Part shown: in pieces, positions 53,379 through 62,396 of the stretch
How the letters are laid out: each line of letters begins with the position of its first letter
Numbering within the stretch: the first letter of the stretch is position 1
Source of the DNA: Paenibacillus dauci
GTDB lineage: Bacteria > Bacillota > Bacilli > Paenibacillales > Paenibacillaceae
Direction: 5' to 3'
Length of the DNA stretch: 64,000 nucleotides
Assembly: GCF_000971985.1 (NCBI RefSeq)
Contig: NZ_LAQQ01000008.1
Location: 124,001 to 188,000 of the forward strand
The notes under the pieces: model-generated
What the model saw: the letters and a program-made list of their open reading frames with translations, nothing else
Database searches by the model: none
Told to the model about the DNA's origin: nothing
Program-made: the position numbers and the translations under genes

Positions 53379-54338
53379 TTACACAGGCAGCAGTACGAGA
53401 ATAATCGAAGACAGACTCAGACAAACGCTGATCAGGCACAATACGAGCAGTACCTGCTGCTGATTCAGCCCACTCGACAGCAGGCGATAATGAATCTGAG
53501 TCGCATCGGCTTCATAGATTGGTTTGCCATTCATCATGCGCTTGATGACTACGAAGATATTATCAAAAATAGGCACGCCCAGCGCCAGGATCGGAACAAA
53601 CAGCGACAGCAGTGTCGCCTGCTTGAATGCGCCATCCAGTGCAATAATCGCCAGAACAAATCCGAGGAAGGTCGCCCCCGAATCACCCATATATACTTTG
53701 GCAGGTGGCTTATTGTAACGTAAGTAAGCCAGTCCTACTCCCACCAGACTGATCGCCATTACTGCCGATCCACCCTGTCCCTGCGTCATTGCGACGATGA
53801 ACAGTGTTACCGCCGAGATCGTTGCCAGACTGCCTGCCAGTCCATCCATCCCGTCACTAAAGTTGATGACAGTAGTCACACCAAAAATCCAGAGCAGTGT
53901 CAGCACGAGTTGCAGCCAGTCCGGCAGCAGAATATATTGATCATTAAAAGGGTTTGAGAACCCGGAGAAGCGAATCCCTGCCATATAAATAATTAGCGCA
54001 GCTCCCAGCTGTACGATCATTTTCGGAAGCGCCGGAAATTCGCGGCGGCTCACTTTGTACCAGTCATCTATCAAGCCGATACCCAGTACGAGCAGTGACC
54101 CTACCATAACAGCTGTCATTTTCCACAGACCCGCATCCATAAATAATATGTACGAGATTGCGAAGCCGCCAAACAAAGCAATGCCCGCCATTAGCGGTAT
54201 AGGCTCCCGGTGCAGCTTGCGTTCGCTATCCGGTCTTGGTTTATCTACAAAATCAAGCCGGATCGCCCATTTGCGCAGCAGGGGAATCGTGATCAGCACA
54301 AACACAAACGACACAATAAAAGCAGCAATGTATGGCAT
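53379..54338 (-). CDS. tagO: Undecaprenyl-phosphate N-acetylglucosaminyl-1-phosphate transferase (TagO/WecA family)
   Basis: This 319-residue integral membrane enzyme starts teichoic-acid or other wall polymer synthesis by transferring GlcNAc-1-P to undecaprenyl phosphate. Family motifs are present: DKPRPDSERKLHREPIP (about 36-52), GLIDDWYKVSRR (about 90), NFSDGMDGLAG (about 153) and YMGDSGATFLG (about 212), and a basic HYRLL near the end. About ten helices are predicted. A strong AAGGAGGAACC precedes the ATG. Confidence 0.92.
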   Translation of the reverse strand: MPYIAAFIVSFVFVLITIPLLRKWAIRLDFVDKPRPDSERKLHREPIPLMAGIALFGGFAISYILFMDAGLWKMTAVMVGSLLVLGIGLIDDWYKVSRREFPALPKMIVQLGAALIIYMAGIRFSGFSNPFNDQYILLPDWLQLVLTLLWIFGVTTVINFSDGMDGLAGSLATISAVTLFIVAMTQGQGGSAVMAISLVGVGLAYLRYNKPPAKVYMGDSGATFLGFVLAIIALDGAFKQATLLSLFVPILALGVPIFDNIFVVIKRMMNGKPIYEADATQIHYRLLSSGLNQQQVLLVLCLISVCLSLSSIILVLLPV

Positions 54339-54518
54339 GGTTCCTCCTTGTGATCGAAATGAGATTGGATACCAGTTAAGATAACATATACGCCTAAACG
54401 CCTATCATTACAATAGCGACAAAACTGATATTTTTGTCATAATTGGTAGCTGCCATGGCATGCAAACACAGGGTTTGTTGGATTTCACTATTTTCCTACA
54501 CCGCTCCGGGTTCAAGCA

Positions 54519-54553
54519 CAAAAAACCAGCGCTCCCACAGGAGGCCGGTTTTC
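54519..54553 (-). terminator. Terminator of the Nfu-N gene
   Basis: Minus strand: an imperfect hairpin (AAAACC-GGC-CTCC / GGGAG-CGCT-GGTTTT) is followed by a T-run, about 55 bases after the stop. Confidence 0.7.
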
Positions 54554-54609
54554 GGATTGGACTATAGGTCATAACACAACCATATTAATGGCAAAGATCC
54601 CGATCCAAA

Positions 54610-54873
54610 TTACGCTTGTTCGAAAATTTGTTCTACCTGCGGCATGATATTATCCCAGCTCGCATCAGGCAGTTTGCTGACTGTTACAAAGTCGCGCATA
54701 CCAAAGATGTTATCGACACCATCGATATTAACGAGTGCCTGTGCAATAGCATGATCTATGCTGTCACCGGCTTTGACGGAAGTACTGCCTGTTCCTTCGA
54801 AAATGGCACGATCTGCATTGATTTTGACGGAATTCGGGTTAGGCGTTGTCTGAACATTAATTTGAATAGCCAT
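54610..54873 (-). CDS. Stand-alone Nfu N-terminal domain protein
   Basis: This 87-residue protein is an Nfu_N domain: IQINVQTTPNPNSVKIN at the start and FGMRDFVTVSK near the end. It lacks the CxxC Fe-S scaffold domain of full NifU/Nfu. In Staphylococcus, this domain is the N-terminal part of conserved virulence factor C, which continues with HEAT repeats. The neighbour on the same strand is HEAT-like, so the two may form the same unit as separate chains. AAAGGAGCTTAACT precedes the ATG. Confidence 0.85.
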   Translation of the reverse strand: MAIQINVQTTPNPNSVKINADRAIFEGTGSTSVKAGDSIDHAIAQALVNIDGVDNIFGMRDFVTVSKLPDASWDNIMPQVEQIFEQA

Positions 54874-54953
54874 AGTTAAGCTCCTTTACAAAGGGAATAG
54901 TATATACAAAGCAGCAGTGCTGCCTGCTTTCGGCAATGTGTATTCAGTGGTTA

Positions 54954-55451
54954 TTACTTTTCCGTACGTGTATTAGTCTTGGGTGTTTTTTTCGGATTGC
55001 GAGTAAGATCCAGGGATTCCCATCTGCCGCGCAGCCAGCTATCGAACTCTTCCCCTTTTTCGCCTTCATAGGCATTGTAGATATCGGCACGCATTTTGTT
55101 CAGCTTGTCTTTGAAATCCTCGTACGTATGCTCACGCGGGAGGCTTTTTTTGATACGGATCAGTGTCTTGGTCATATGGTTGAACAGCTCGGTATTGTGA
55201 CGCTCCGGCAATTGTACATCCTGGCCGAGACCTCGCAGCTGCTTATGGGCTTCTACACGTACAGCCGTTACCGGATCATGGTTCATCAGATGCTGCAGCA
55301 GATCAATAACAGGCGGCAGATCATATTGTCCAAGCTCCTGTGCAGCATGCAGGCGTTGCTGCCAATCTGCTGTACGGTGGGCTGCTTTTTTCAGTTCATT
55401 ATAGTTCTCGGGCAGTTCATATTGTGTATTGGAATGGTCTTCAGTTGTCAA
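54954..55451 (-). CDS. HEAT-like repeat protein, CvfC-related
   Basis: This 165-residue protein is all-helical with HEAT-like repeats (WQQRLHAAQELGQYDLPPVI, then HDPVTAVRVEAHKQLRGLG), followed by a charged helical region and a basic, Thr-rich tail. It precedes the Nfu_N gene by 80 bases on the same strand. The fused equivalent in staphylococci suggests joint function. The start is TTG with GAGGAGA about 11 bases upstream. Confidence 0.65.
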   Translation of the reverse strand: MTTEDHSNTQYELPENYNELKKAAHRTADWQQRLHAAQELGQYDLPPVIDLLQHLMNHDPVTAVRVEAHKQLRGLGQDVQLPERHNTELFNHMTKTLIRIKKSLPREHTYEDFKDKLNKMRADIYNAYEGEKGEEFDSWLRGRWESLDLTRNPKKTPKTNTRTEK

Positions 55452-55704
55452 AATATTCAGGTCTCCTCTGTACTTCTTTGTACGGACATGTTCTTATCCA
55501 GCTTCTATACTAACATATATATAACCGGACCGCTCTCGGAATATACAATCTATGTCCCGATTCGGTCAAATTCCTTGTTATCCATACTTCTTGAGGACGC
55601 TTTAGCAAGATGACTGGCAGGTATGTTACATTTATAGGGACGTTTATAACGAATAAGTACATAACGTATTACCCGATATTTCACTTTATCCGAGGAGAAT
55701 GTAA

Positions 55705-58008
55705 ATGAAAAAAGTATTTTCCGCTGCAACCAGTCTTATTTTTCTGTTTCCAGTCATTTTACTCAGTGTGATGGTATGGAGAGATTACACAGGACAACTC
55801 AATGAGGCCCCTGCTAGTCCGAGGATTGATCAGGTAAAGGATGTTTTTTTCGCTGATCAGGGTCATACGGTTATCGGAATTACGGATAGGCCGGGAAATG
55901 ATCATATCGTCGCTTATACATATGATGCAGATAGTCATCGCTACGAAGGCATCCTCCAGTTGCCTTCCGATATGTTCAAACAAACGGCGGCCAGTTACCA
56001 ACAGGACGATCTGATCCTCGCCGTCAAAGATGCCAACGAGAATCTGCTGGCGTATCGTATCAACAGTAAGGAACAACCGCAACAAATCTACAATCGTTCC
56101 AGCAAAATTGACAACTATCTAGAATGGAGTACCCGCGAATGGCGTGGACGTCTGATCTTCTTTGATGCTTCGGCTGACCCGACTCCGAAGGCATTTTATG
56201 CGCAGATTCATAATGGACAGCTGCATTATATTGATCTGAATGACGGCTCTTATTTCCAGGGGCAGCGTCCAACTACAATTACGGACACCTCCAGTGTGTG
56301 GGATGAACCGGGCATGATTCCCATGTTCGAAATTACTCTCGCCGATAAGACGAAAGCCTATATCAGCGGCATACTGGACGATAACAACCAATTGGATGTA
56401 TATTACCACCCTGAACGGGATGAGCCGTTTGATGCCGAAGACCATGCCCAGGCACAGTTCCGCAAGCACTTCGGAGGTTCTACATCTACCCATCTGGCTG
56501 TAGAGACCGATTATCCGGAGCAAGTATATGCATACAACAACAACGATGACAAAATCCGGCTACTATCCACACCCAAACCGGTCTATGCTGCCCGCATGTT
56601 CCTATTGAACGATGAGGAAGTGCTGATCGCCGGATCAACAACCAAAGACCCGGTCAAAGGAACCCGCACCGGCTACATCTATAATGAGCAGTCCCGTCAA
56701 TTCACCAATGTCACCAAACTGCTCGGCTCGCTAGGGGTCGATGATCTGACCAGCCATGATCTGCATTTCTACAAGCCGTCTGGTCAATCGCTCCTGTATT
56801 ATTCCTATATCGATCACTCTGGTGGCATGATCGATACCAGTAAAGGAAGCGTCAACCTGCTAACTACAGATGAAGTAACCAGCTGGCAGCAAAATACTGC
56901 ACTGATAGCCGCTGATCAGCGTCCTTCTGTACAGGGCTTTATCAGTTACGTGAAGGAATGGAATGCCCTGATTATCAACTGGCTGGTCTGGCTGTTCATT
57001 ACGGTCATCATGTTCCTGATCGTGCCTGTGCTGATCAAGATCCTGACCCTGCGAAGACGCAAACAACTAGAGCAGGGCATACTGTTGCAGGCCAAAATAT
57101 TGTCCATGGAAGAAACCGGCACCCGTATCAATGATCAGCCGCTGATCCGGTTCCTGGTAGGGTTTACTCATGAAGGACGCAGCGAACAGATCGAGATTCG
57201 CCAGGTTGTCTCTTATCTGCATATGCCAAAAAGCGGCGATCCGGTCATGATCAGCTACAATCCGGTGACTGGCAAGGCTCTGTTCGTGACCGAAAATGAC
57301 AGGCCAAACAATAATCTGCCCTCCGATGAACCGGAGACGATTCCATCCGCCATGTTGCGGAAAATCGACAGCTACGGACCGGTCAACCGTGGAGAAGCAT
57401 TACTGCTTCATTTCGAAGCTGCAGGACAGTCCTACCATGTACCTGTTGTTCAATCTCCGGGGTTCCTTTACCGGATAGGCGATATCGCTACCCTACTCCA
57501 TATTGGCGGGACTACCCGTATGTTCAGCTATGGTGAATCGACTGTGTATCGCAAACAAGATCATACCGCGCTGCAAGGGCGATTGATCCATTTGCAAAAG
57601 TATCCGGTTCATATCGATGGCCGTCAGCTCATGCTGCTGGAGCTGGTTACGGAAAGTGCGCATGGCAGTGTGTCCCGCCTGAACAGTCAATTTGTTCCCC
57701 AGCATATGATTGAAGGATTACAACCGGGTATTCAGATTCCGGTCAGCGTCAAGCTCGCGGAATACGAACGGGAAGCGGAACTGCTGCGCGGTCGTCAGGG
57801 CAGTGCAATTGTACGCTCCGTACAGTTCCGTGGGACGACCGGCGAGCGGCCGCTTGCTACAATCATTGTAGAGCGCAAAGGTGTGGAATACCGGATCGAG
57901 CAGTCGATTGAGCCGCTCTACGGGGTAATGGAAGGTGACGAGCTGTGGATTGCCTATAATGAGCAAAAACGCGAAGCCGTCATTGTAAAATATGCCTCGG
58001 TGGAATAG
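55705..58008 (+). CDS. Large membrane protein with cytoplasmic repeats, unknown function
   Basis: This 767-residue protein has an N-terminal membrane helix (about 7-24), an extracytoplasmic beta-rich domain of about 400 residues, a second membrane helix at about 422-446 and a ~320-residue cytoplasmic part. The cytoplasmic part seems to hold three or four related segments of about 65-70 residues (QAKILSMEETG.., QGRLIHLQKYP.., GSAIVRSVQFRG..), each with a D/G-P.. turn before strands, loosely like DUF3592. I do not recognise the protein. GAGGAG precedes the ATG. Followed by the next gene after about 50 bases. Confidence 0.8.
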   Translation: MKKVFSAATSLIFLFPVILLSVMVWRDYTGQLNEAPASPRIDQVKDVFFADQGHTVIGITDRPGNDHIVAYTYDADSHRYEGILQLPSDMFKQTAASYQQDDLILAVKDANENLLAYRINSKEQPQQIYNRSSKIDNYLEWSTREWRGRLIFFDASADPTPKAFYAQIHNGQLHYIDLNDGSYFQGQRPTTITDTSSVWDEPGMIPMFEITLADKTKAYISGILDDNNQLDVYYHPERDEPFDAEDHAQAQFRKHFGGSTSTHLAVETDYPEQVYAYNNNDDKIRLLSTPKPVYAARMFLLNDEEVLIAGSTTKDPVKGTRTGYIYNEQSRQFTNVTKLLGSLGVDDLTSHDLHFYKPSGQSLLYYSYIDHSGGMIDTSKGSVNLLTTDEVTSWQQNTALIAADQRPSVQGFISYVKEWNALIINWLVWLFITVIMFLIVPVLIKILTLRRRKQLEQGILLQAKILSMEETGTRINDQPLIRFLVGFTHEGRSEQIEIRQVVSYLHMPKSGDPVMISYNPVTGKALFVTENDRPNNNLPSDEPETIPSAMLRKIDSYGPVNRGEALLLHFEAAGQSYHVPVVQSPGFLYRIGDIATLLHIGGTTRMFSYGESTVYRKQDHTALQGRLIHLQKYPVHIDGRQLMLLELVTESAHGSVSRLNSQFVPQHMIEGLQPGIQIPVSVKLAEYEREAELLRGRQGSAIVRSVQFRGTTGERPLATIIVERKGVEYRIEQSIEPLYGVMEGDELWIAYNEQKREAVIVKYASVE

Positions 58009-58057
58009 CAGAAAGTGAAATATGACCATCTCGGCACACGACAGGAGGAAACGCCTT

Positions 58058-58591
58058 ATGCAGTCCATATCGCAATTGCTGGATCAGTACAAAATCCGAT
58101 TCCCTGCACGCATGGAAGAGAAGGTACAGGAACTGGTAGCTACAGGCATGATCGAAATGGAAGCACGAAGCCATATTCGGCTGAAAATCGCGCCCGGCAT
58201 CATAGTGGATCATATTCCGACACTGAACAGGGAAGTGCAGCAGCCGGTCAGCTCCCAGCTTCGGGAGCGATTCAGCTATGCCGGCAGTTGGCAGGATCTG
58301 GGCGAGCATCTGCTGGACCCTGTACAGATGAGCGAACTGCTGCACCAACCTCATTTTCGTGAATGGATTACCATGATGCGGGAGCACCGGGAAGGCAGTG
58401 CCCCTGCCCTTTACCCGGATGAGCAGCTATCTGTCCTGTCCGTGATGAATGAAGAGAATGGGGATTATACTCTGCTGGTCTGGCCGGAAGAGACTGCCGA
58501 ACCGCAGGTATGGCGATATTCCAGTCAGCAGGAGCAGCAATTTGTTGATCTGAAGCACTGGCTGAAGTGGATGAATGGTATCCCTATTTGA
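58058..58591 (+). CDS. Uncharacterised cytoplasmic protein
   Basis: This 177-residue soluble protein has no recognised domain; its second half (about 120-175) has a beta-strand pattern with a Trp-rich end. The start at 58058 (MQSISQLL) has AGGAGG nine bases upstream and is preferred to an earlier in-frame ATG that lacks one. It is probably co-transcribed with the large membrane protein upstream. Its 3' end overlaps the convergent gene by a few bases. Confidence 0.7.
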   Translation: MQSISQLLDQYKIRFPARMEEKVQELVATGMIEMEARSHIRLKIAPGIIVDHIPTLNREVQQPVSSQLRERFSYAGSWQDLGEHLLDPVQMSELLHQPHFREWITMMREHREGSAPALYPDEQLSVLSVMNEENGDYTLLVWPEETAEPQVWRYSSQQEQQFVDLKHWLKWMNGIPI

Positions 58592-59198
58592 ACGGATCGA
58601 GCTCTATCCATCCGTGCCGATCGGCAATTTCGCGTATACGCGATTGCTGCGCTGCTGCTTCACGCGCCGCCTGTTCTGCCGGATATTCGGCAGAACCGCC
58701 CAGTAGGGACAACTTGCTCAGATCCATTAGATGCAGCAATCTTGCGTTCGCTTCAGCGACTTCATCCTGATGCTGAACCGCTTTTTCGATATAATCTGTG
58801 TGCAGAGTCTCTCCTTTCAGGAAGCGGCTCTGCACTTTTTGTTTTACCTGTACGACTGCGGCTTCTCCTGTCTGCACAGCTTGTTCTACAGCAGCTACAG
58901 CCTGCTCGCGGATCGCTTTTCCCTGTTCCTGTCCGGTGGACAACTCCGCCTGCAGAATCAAGGCATATTCGATCCAGGTCCAGTAATCATAATTATTCTC
59001 AAAAGGAACGCTGGTTAGCGGCTCTACAATCGGGCGAGCGATATCCGTCTTATCGAGTGCATATAGCAGCCAACCCAATCGGACATACGCTTCCAGTTCT
59101 CCTTTGGCTGTTCGTCTGGAACGGGCAGGAATCTTGGCCAGATAATCAGCAGCCTCGGCATTGTCACAGATAATGGCTAGAGCATCTTTGAGCTTCAT
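58584..59198 (-). CDS. Alpha-helical protein of unknown function
   Basis: This 204-residue helical protein has Ala/Gln/Glu-rich sequence and a probable TPR-like first half (GELEAYVRLGWLLYALDKTDIA). Later there is a coiled-coil-like region. No named family is recognised. AAGGAGGAATACTATTC precedes the start. It follows the RpiR gene on the same strand by 143 bases. Confidence 0.7.
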   Translation of the reverse strand: MKLKDALAIICDNAEAADYLAKIPARSRRTAKGELEAYVRLGWLLYALDKTDIARPIVEPLTSVPFENNYDYWTWIEYALILQAELSTGQEQGKAIREQAVAAVEQAVQTGEAAVVQVKQKVQSRFLKGETLHTDYIEKAVQHQDEVAEANARLLHLMDLSKLSLLGGSAEYPAEQAAREAAAQQSRIREIADRHGWIELDPFK

Positions 59199-59341
59199 GA
59201 ATAGTATTCCTCCTTGGCTATATAACGATACTGCTGTTCATTATACAATAGCCTGTCCTGTTCGGCAGTTTCTTGTCCTAGACATCAAGGGAATGCTTTT
59301 GCTGCCTGATCATGATCCCAGCTCCTGCACTGTCTACTTGT

Positions 59342-60178
59342 TCAGATCTGCTTGGGCAGCCATTTGCCATACTGCTGACGCAGCCGATGAAGTTCTTCAC
59401 TGCGCTGCATCGCCTGCTGTTCCTGAGATTTACCTACTGCCACAATCAATGTCTCCAACAGCACGAGCGGCGCTGCCATGGAATGAAATTCCCACACTTC
59501 ACCTCGGGCAGTATACAATGCTACATCTGCCTTACGCCTCATATCACTGACAGCCAGATCGGTTACCAGAATCGTGCGGCAGCCAGCTTCCCTGGCATAA
59601 TCCAGCAGGGAAGCCAGTTCCGGCGATTCGGAGACGAATCCGAACAGCACTACCGTATCTCCTGCCTGCATATGGATAAAAGACTCCAGCAGTTCATGAC
59701 CGCCATAGTCTATCGTACGCACCTGATTACCAAACCGGGTTAACCGGAATTCCAATAGTGACGCCAGTGCACGAGCTGAGCCCGGACCATAGATATGCAC
59801 AGTACCCGCTTCGACTAGAAATTGCACCGCCCGGTCGAAAACATCCTGCTCCAGCCGATCTGCGGTCTGCTGCAGATAGGCGGTTGTATCCATCATCTGC
59901 GCGGAAGCACTGCCCTGCTCTTCCATACGGTCAAATGCGGATTGCAGCTTGCGGGAGGGAGATACCAGCCCTTCTTCCTTGACCCGATACTTGAATTCCT
60001 TGAGATTGCGGCATTCAATCTCCGCCCAGAAACGGGAGACAGTAGAGACGCTGACTTTGCAGGCAGCTGCAATATCCTCCTCCACCATAAAAGGAATGCC
60101 TTCGATATTTTTGATAATATAATCGGCTACCCGCTGATGACTGCGGGACAGCCTATTGCTGGCAAATGTAAGTTCCAT
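59342..60178 (-). CDS. MurR/RpiR-family transcriptional regulator
   Basis: This 278-residue regulator has an RpiR-type N-terminal HTH (about 1-75, VEEDIAAACKVSVSTVSRFWAEI) and a C-terminal SIS domain (about 115-240, AGTVHIYGPGSARALASLLEFRL; VLFGFVSESPELASLLDYARE). SIS domains bind phosphosugars. It is last in the operon with an ABC importer and PHP protein, so it likely regulates that transport system in response to a phosphorylated compound. Confidence 0.88.
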   Translation of the reverse strand: MELTFASNRLSRSHQRVADYIIKNIEGIPFMVEEDIAAACKVSVSTVSRFWAEIECRNLKEFKYRVKEEGLVSPSRKLQSAFDRMEEQGSASAQMMDTTAYLQQTADRLEQDVFDRAVQFLVEAGTVHIYGPGSARALASLLEFRLTRFGNQVRTIDYGGHELLESFIHMQAGDTVVLFGFVSESPELASLLDYAREAGCRTILVTDLAVSDMRRKADVALYTARGEVWEFHSMAAPLVLLETLIVAVGKSQEQQAMQRSEELHRLRQQYGKWLPKQI

Positions 60179-60315
60179 GGTGCGACCCTCTGCTTTCTGT
60201 CCATAATCATTCTGTCATCTCGCTATCTATCATCTGCCTGTATTGCTGCCATATCCACCATCTGTACAATACGAGGAGATTAGTGATACGCAGAAATACC
60301 TGTTGATGATGCAGA

Positions 60316-60362
60316 ATGCTATACAGGCTGCTGCCTGAAATAAGGCACAGCCTGTATAGCAT
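60316..60362. repeat. Strong hairpin between the PHP and RpiR genes
   Basis: The arms ATGCTATACAGGCTG and CAGCCTGTATAGCAT (15 bases each) are perfect complements around a 17-base loop that holds a second short stem. No T-run follows on the minus strand. It may adjust the expression ratio of the flanking genes. Confidence 0.8.
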
Positions 60363-60369
60363 CTTTTGC

Positions 60370-61140
60370 TTAGTTCGGTGAGTCGGTTACTTCGACTTTT
60401 TTCTTGAGCAGCTTTTTCACTGCATTGGCAGCGCGTACCTGCAGATGTAGCGAAGGGGAAATGGTACGTCGGCAGAGCCCATCCTGAATCGCCTGGCGAA
60501 TATCCGCCACGGTCTCGTACGTACCCGGCAGCTCGTTGAATACGCAGCCTACCTGGAACATCTGGTGGGCATCACTGCCCGCAACCACAGGTACTTGATG
60601 CTGCTCTCCGAGTGTGAGTACTTTGGCGATATTTTCCTGAATACCGATCTCATGCAGATCCTTGCCGTTCAGGTCAAAAGCATCGAACCGGCGCAGCAGC
60701 TCCGGTGCTACATGATATAGATGATTGGATTCACGGAATGGATGTCCTCCGATCACCATCAGACCGGCTGGATGACACAGATCGAACAATCCTTCGAGCG
60801 GAATAAAGTGCTCCGGCGAGGTATAGCTTTCCAGTGCCTGGCGCACATTCAGCAGCGCCTCCTTGGGTCCGCTCACCAGAATATGCCCACCTTCTGCGAC
60901 ATCCACTTCCATTCCCGTGAAGATGCGGAAGCCATCACGGTCATAATAATGTCCATTACACGGTAGATGCTGATCCAATGTGCCATATACCTCGTCAAAG
61001 CGACGGGTGTTGAAATGCTCGGTCAGAATAATCGCATCCAGGCCGTGCATTTTGGCTTCATCCAGAATGGTATAGAAATGCTCCATTGAGAAGTCTGTTT
61101 TTTTGGACAGTTTGGCATGAATATGAAAATCAATTTTCAT
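60370..61140 (-). CDS. PHP-domain metal-dependent phosphoesterase
   Basis: This 256-residue enzyme has the PHP metal-site motifs: KIDFHIHAKLS (about 2-12), ILTEHFN (about 39), MEVDVAEGGHILV, GGHPFRES and VVAGSDAHQM. The PHP fold hydrolyses phosphate esters using two or three metals. The start at 61140 has GGAGG eight bases upstream and is preferred to an upstream ATG that covers that site. In the operon it lies between the ABC ATPase and RpiR genes; it may cleave the imported phosphoester. Confidence 0.9.
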   Translation of the reverse strand: MKIDFHIHAKLSKKTDFSMEHFYTILDEAKMHGLDAIILTEHFNTRRFDEVYGTLDQHLPCNGHYYDRDGFRIFTGMEVDVAEGGHILVSGPKEALLNVRQALESYTSPEHFIPLEGLFDLCHPAGLMVIGGHPFRESNHLYHVAPELLRRFDAFDLNGKDLHEIGIQENIAKVLTLGEQHQVPVVAGSDAHQMFQVGCVFNELPGTYETVADIRQAIQDGLCRRTISPSLHLQVRAANAVKKLLKKKVEVTDSPN

Positions 61141-61252
61141 TATAAATTCCTCCATAACGTTACATGCAATAAGTAGATTATTACAGCTTGTTAATTTACA
61201 TAGATGGATAACTATTACCCGGTAGCCGGATGAATAGTATTGCGATGATCCA

Positions 61253-62395
61253 TCAGGCCCGAATCATCTCTCTGGTGGGTGTAATTGGACGAACTCCTGG
61301 CAGCCGTACACCGCTGCCTTGGTTATATAGATTCATATGTTCCGGATTCAGTGTGATATATACGGTCTCTCCACAGCTATATTCTGCGTCCCCAAGCACG
61401 CGAGCACTCAGCTCGCTGCCCTCTGTCATCAGCTTGACCAGTGTCTCGGCTCCTGCCGGGAAGACGGCTTCGACCACGCTGGGAACCGATTGCGGCACAT
61501 AGCTGCGATGCAGCTGAATATGCTCCGGCTTGATCGTCAGGATAACCGGCATTGTCTCTGTCAGCGTTATTCCCTCCAGCGGAAAGGAGCATACCGGCGA
61601 ACTCAGGTAACTCCGTCCGCCATCTGTTGCAATCAGCTCGGCAGACAAATGATTCGTATCCATTCCACCATTGCCGAAGAAATCAGCAACCTGTAGTGTA
61701 GCCGGACGCTGATATAGTGTCTGCGGACGATCCAGCTGCACAATCTCACCTTCAAAAAACACGGCAATCCGGGTCGACAGGGTCAATGCTTCCTGCTGAT
61801 CATGGGTTACATAAATAATTGTCGCTCCCAGTTCACGGTGTAGCCGCTTGAGTTCGGCTCTCATCTCGACACGCAGCCGGGCATCCAGATTGGATAGCGG
61901 CTCATCCAACAGCAGCACCTGCGGCTCGGTAACAATCGCTCGGGCAATCGCTACCCGCTGCTGCTGTCCACCGGACAATTCGCCCGGATAACGCTCTGAC
62001 AGATCGGCGATACGTACCTTAGTCAAGGCCGCCATGACTTTCTCACGAATCTCGGTTTTGGACTGGCGCCTTACCTGCAGACCGAATGCTACATTCTCAT
62101 AGACCGACATATGCGGCCACAGGGCATAGCTCTGGAACACCAGACTGAGTCCTCGCTTGGCAGGGTCCATATGATAAGCAGTCTCTCCATTGGCTACTTC
62201 CCTGCCGTTCAGCACAATCGTGCCGCCATCTGCTTTTTGCAGACCGGCAATCGTACGCAGCAGTGTCGTCTTGCCACAACCAGATGGACCGAGAAAAGTC
62301 ATAAAGTCTCCCTGCTCGATCGTCAGGTCGATGCCTTTCAATATACGTTTGCGACCCATATTCACCTGGATTCCCTGCAGTTCAATTGCATTCAT
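61253..62395 (-). CDS. ABC importer ATP-binding protein, PotA/FbpC-like
   Basis: This 380-residue importer ATPase has Walker A GPSGCGKT (about 36-43), Q-loop LVFQSYALW, the LSGGQQQR signature (about 138), Walker B VLLLDEP, and H-switch VTHDQ. A C-terminal TOBE-type regulatory domain (about 250-380) binds ligand or controls transport. It starts right after the permease stop, with AGGAGGG upstream. Group similarity is to polyamine, iron and phosphonate importers. Confidence 0.92.
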   Translation of the reverse strand: MNAIELQGIQVNMGRKRILKGIDLTIEQGDFMTFLGPSGCGKTTLLRTIAGLQKADGGTIVLNGREVANGETAYHMDPAKRGLSLVFQSYALWPHMSVYENVAFGLQVRRQSKTEIREKVMAALTKVRIADLSERYPGELSGGQQQRVAIARAIVTEPQVLLLDEPLSNLDARLRVEMRAELKRLHRELGATIIYVTHDQQEALTLSTRIAVFFEGEIVQLDRPQTLYQRPATLQVADFFGNGGMDTNHLSAELIATDGGRSYLSSPVCSFPLEGITLTETMPVILTIKPEHIQLHRSYVPQSVPSVVEAVFPAGAETLVKLMTEGSELSARVLGDAEYSCGETVYITLNPEHMNLYNQGSGVRLPGVRPITPTREMIRA

Positions 62396-62396
62396 C

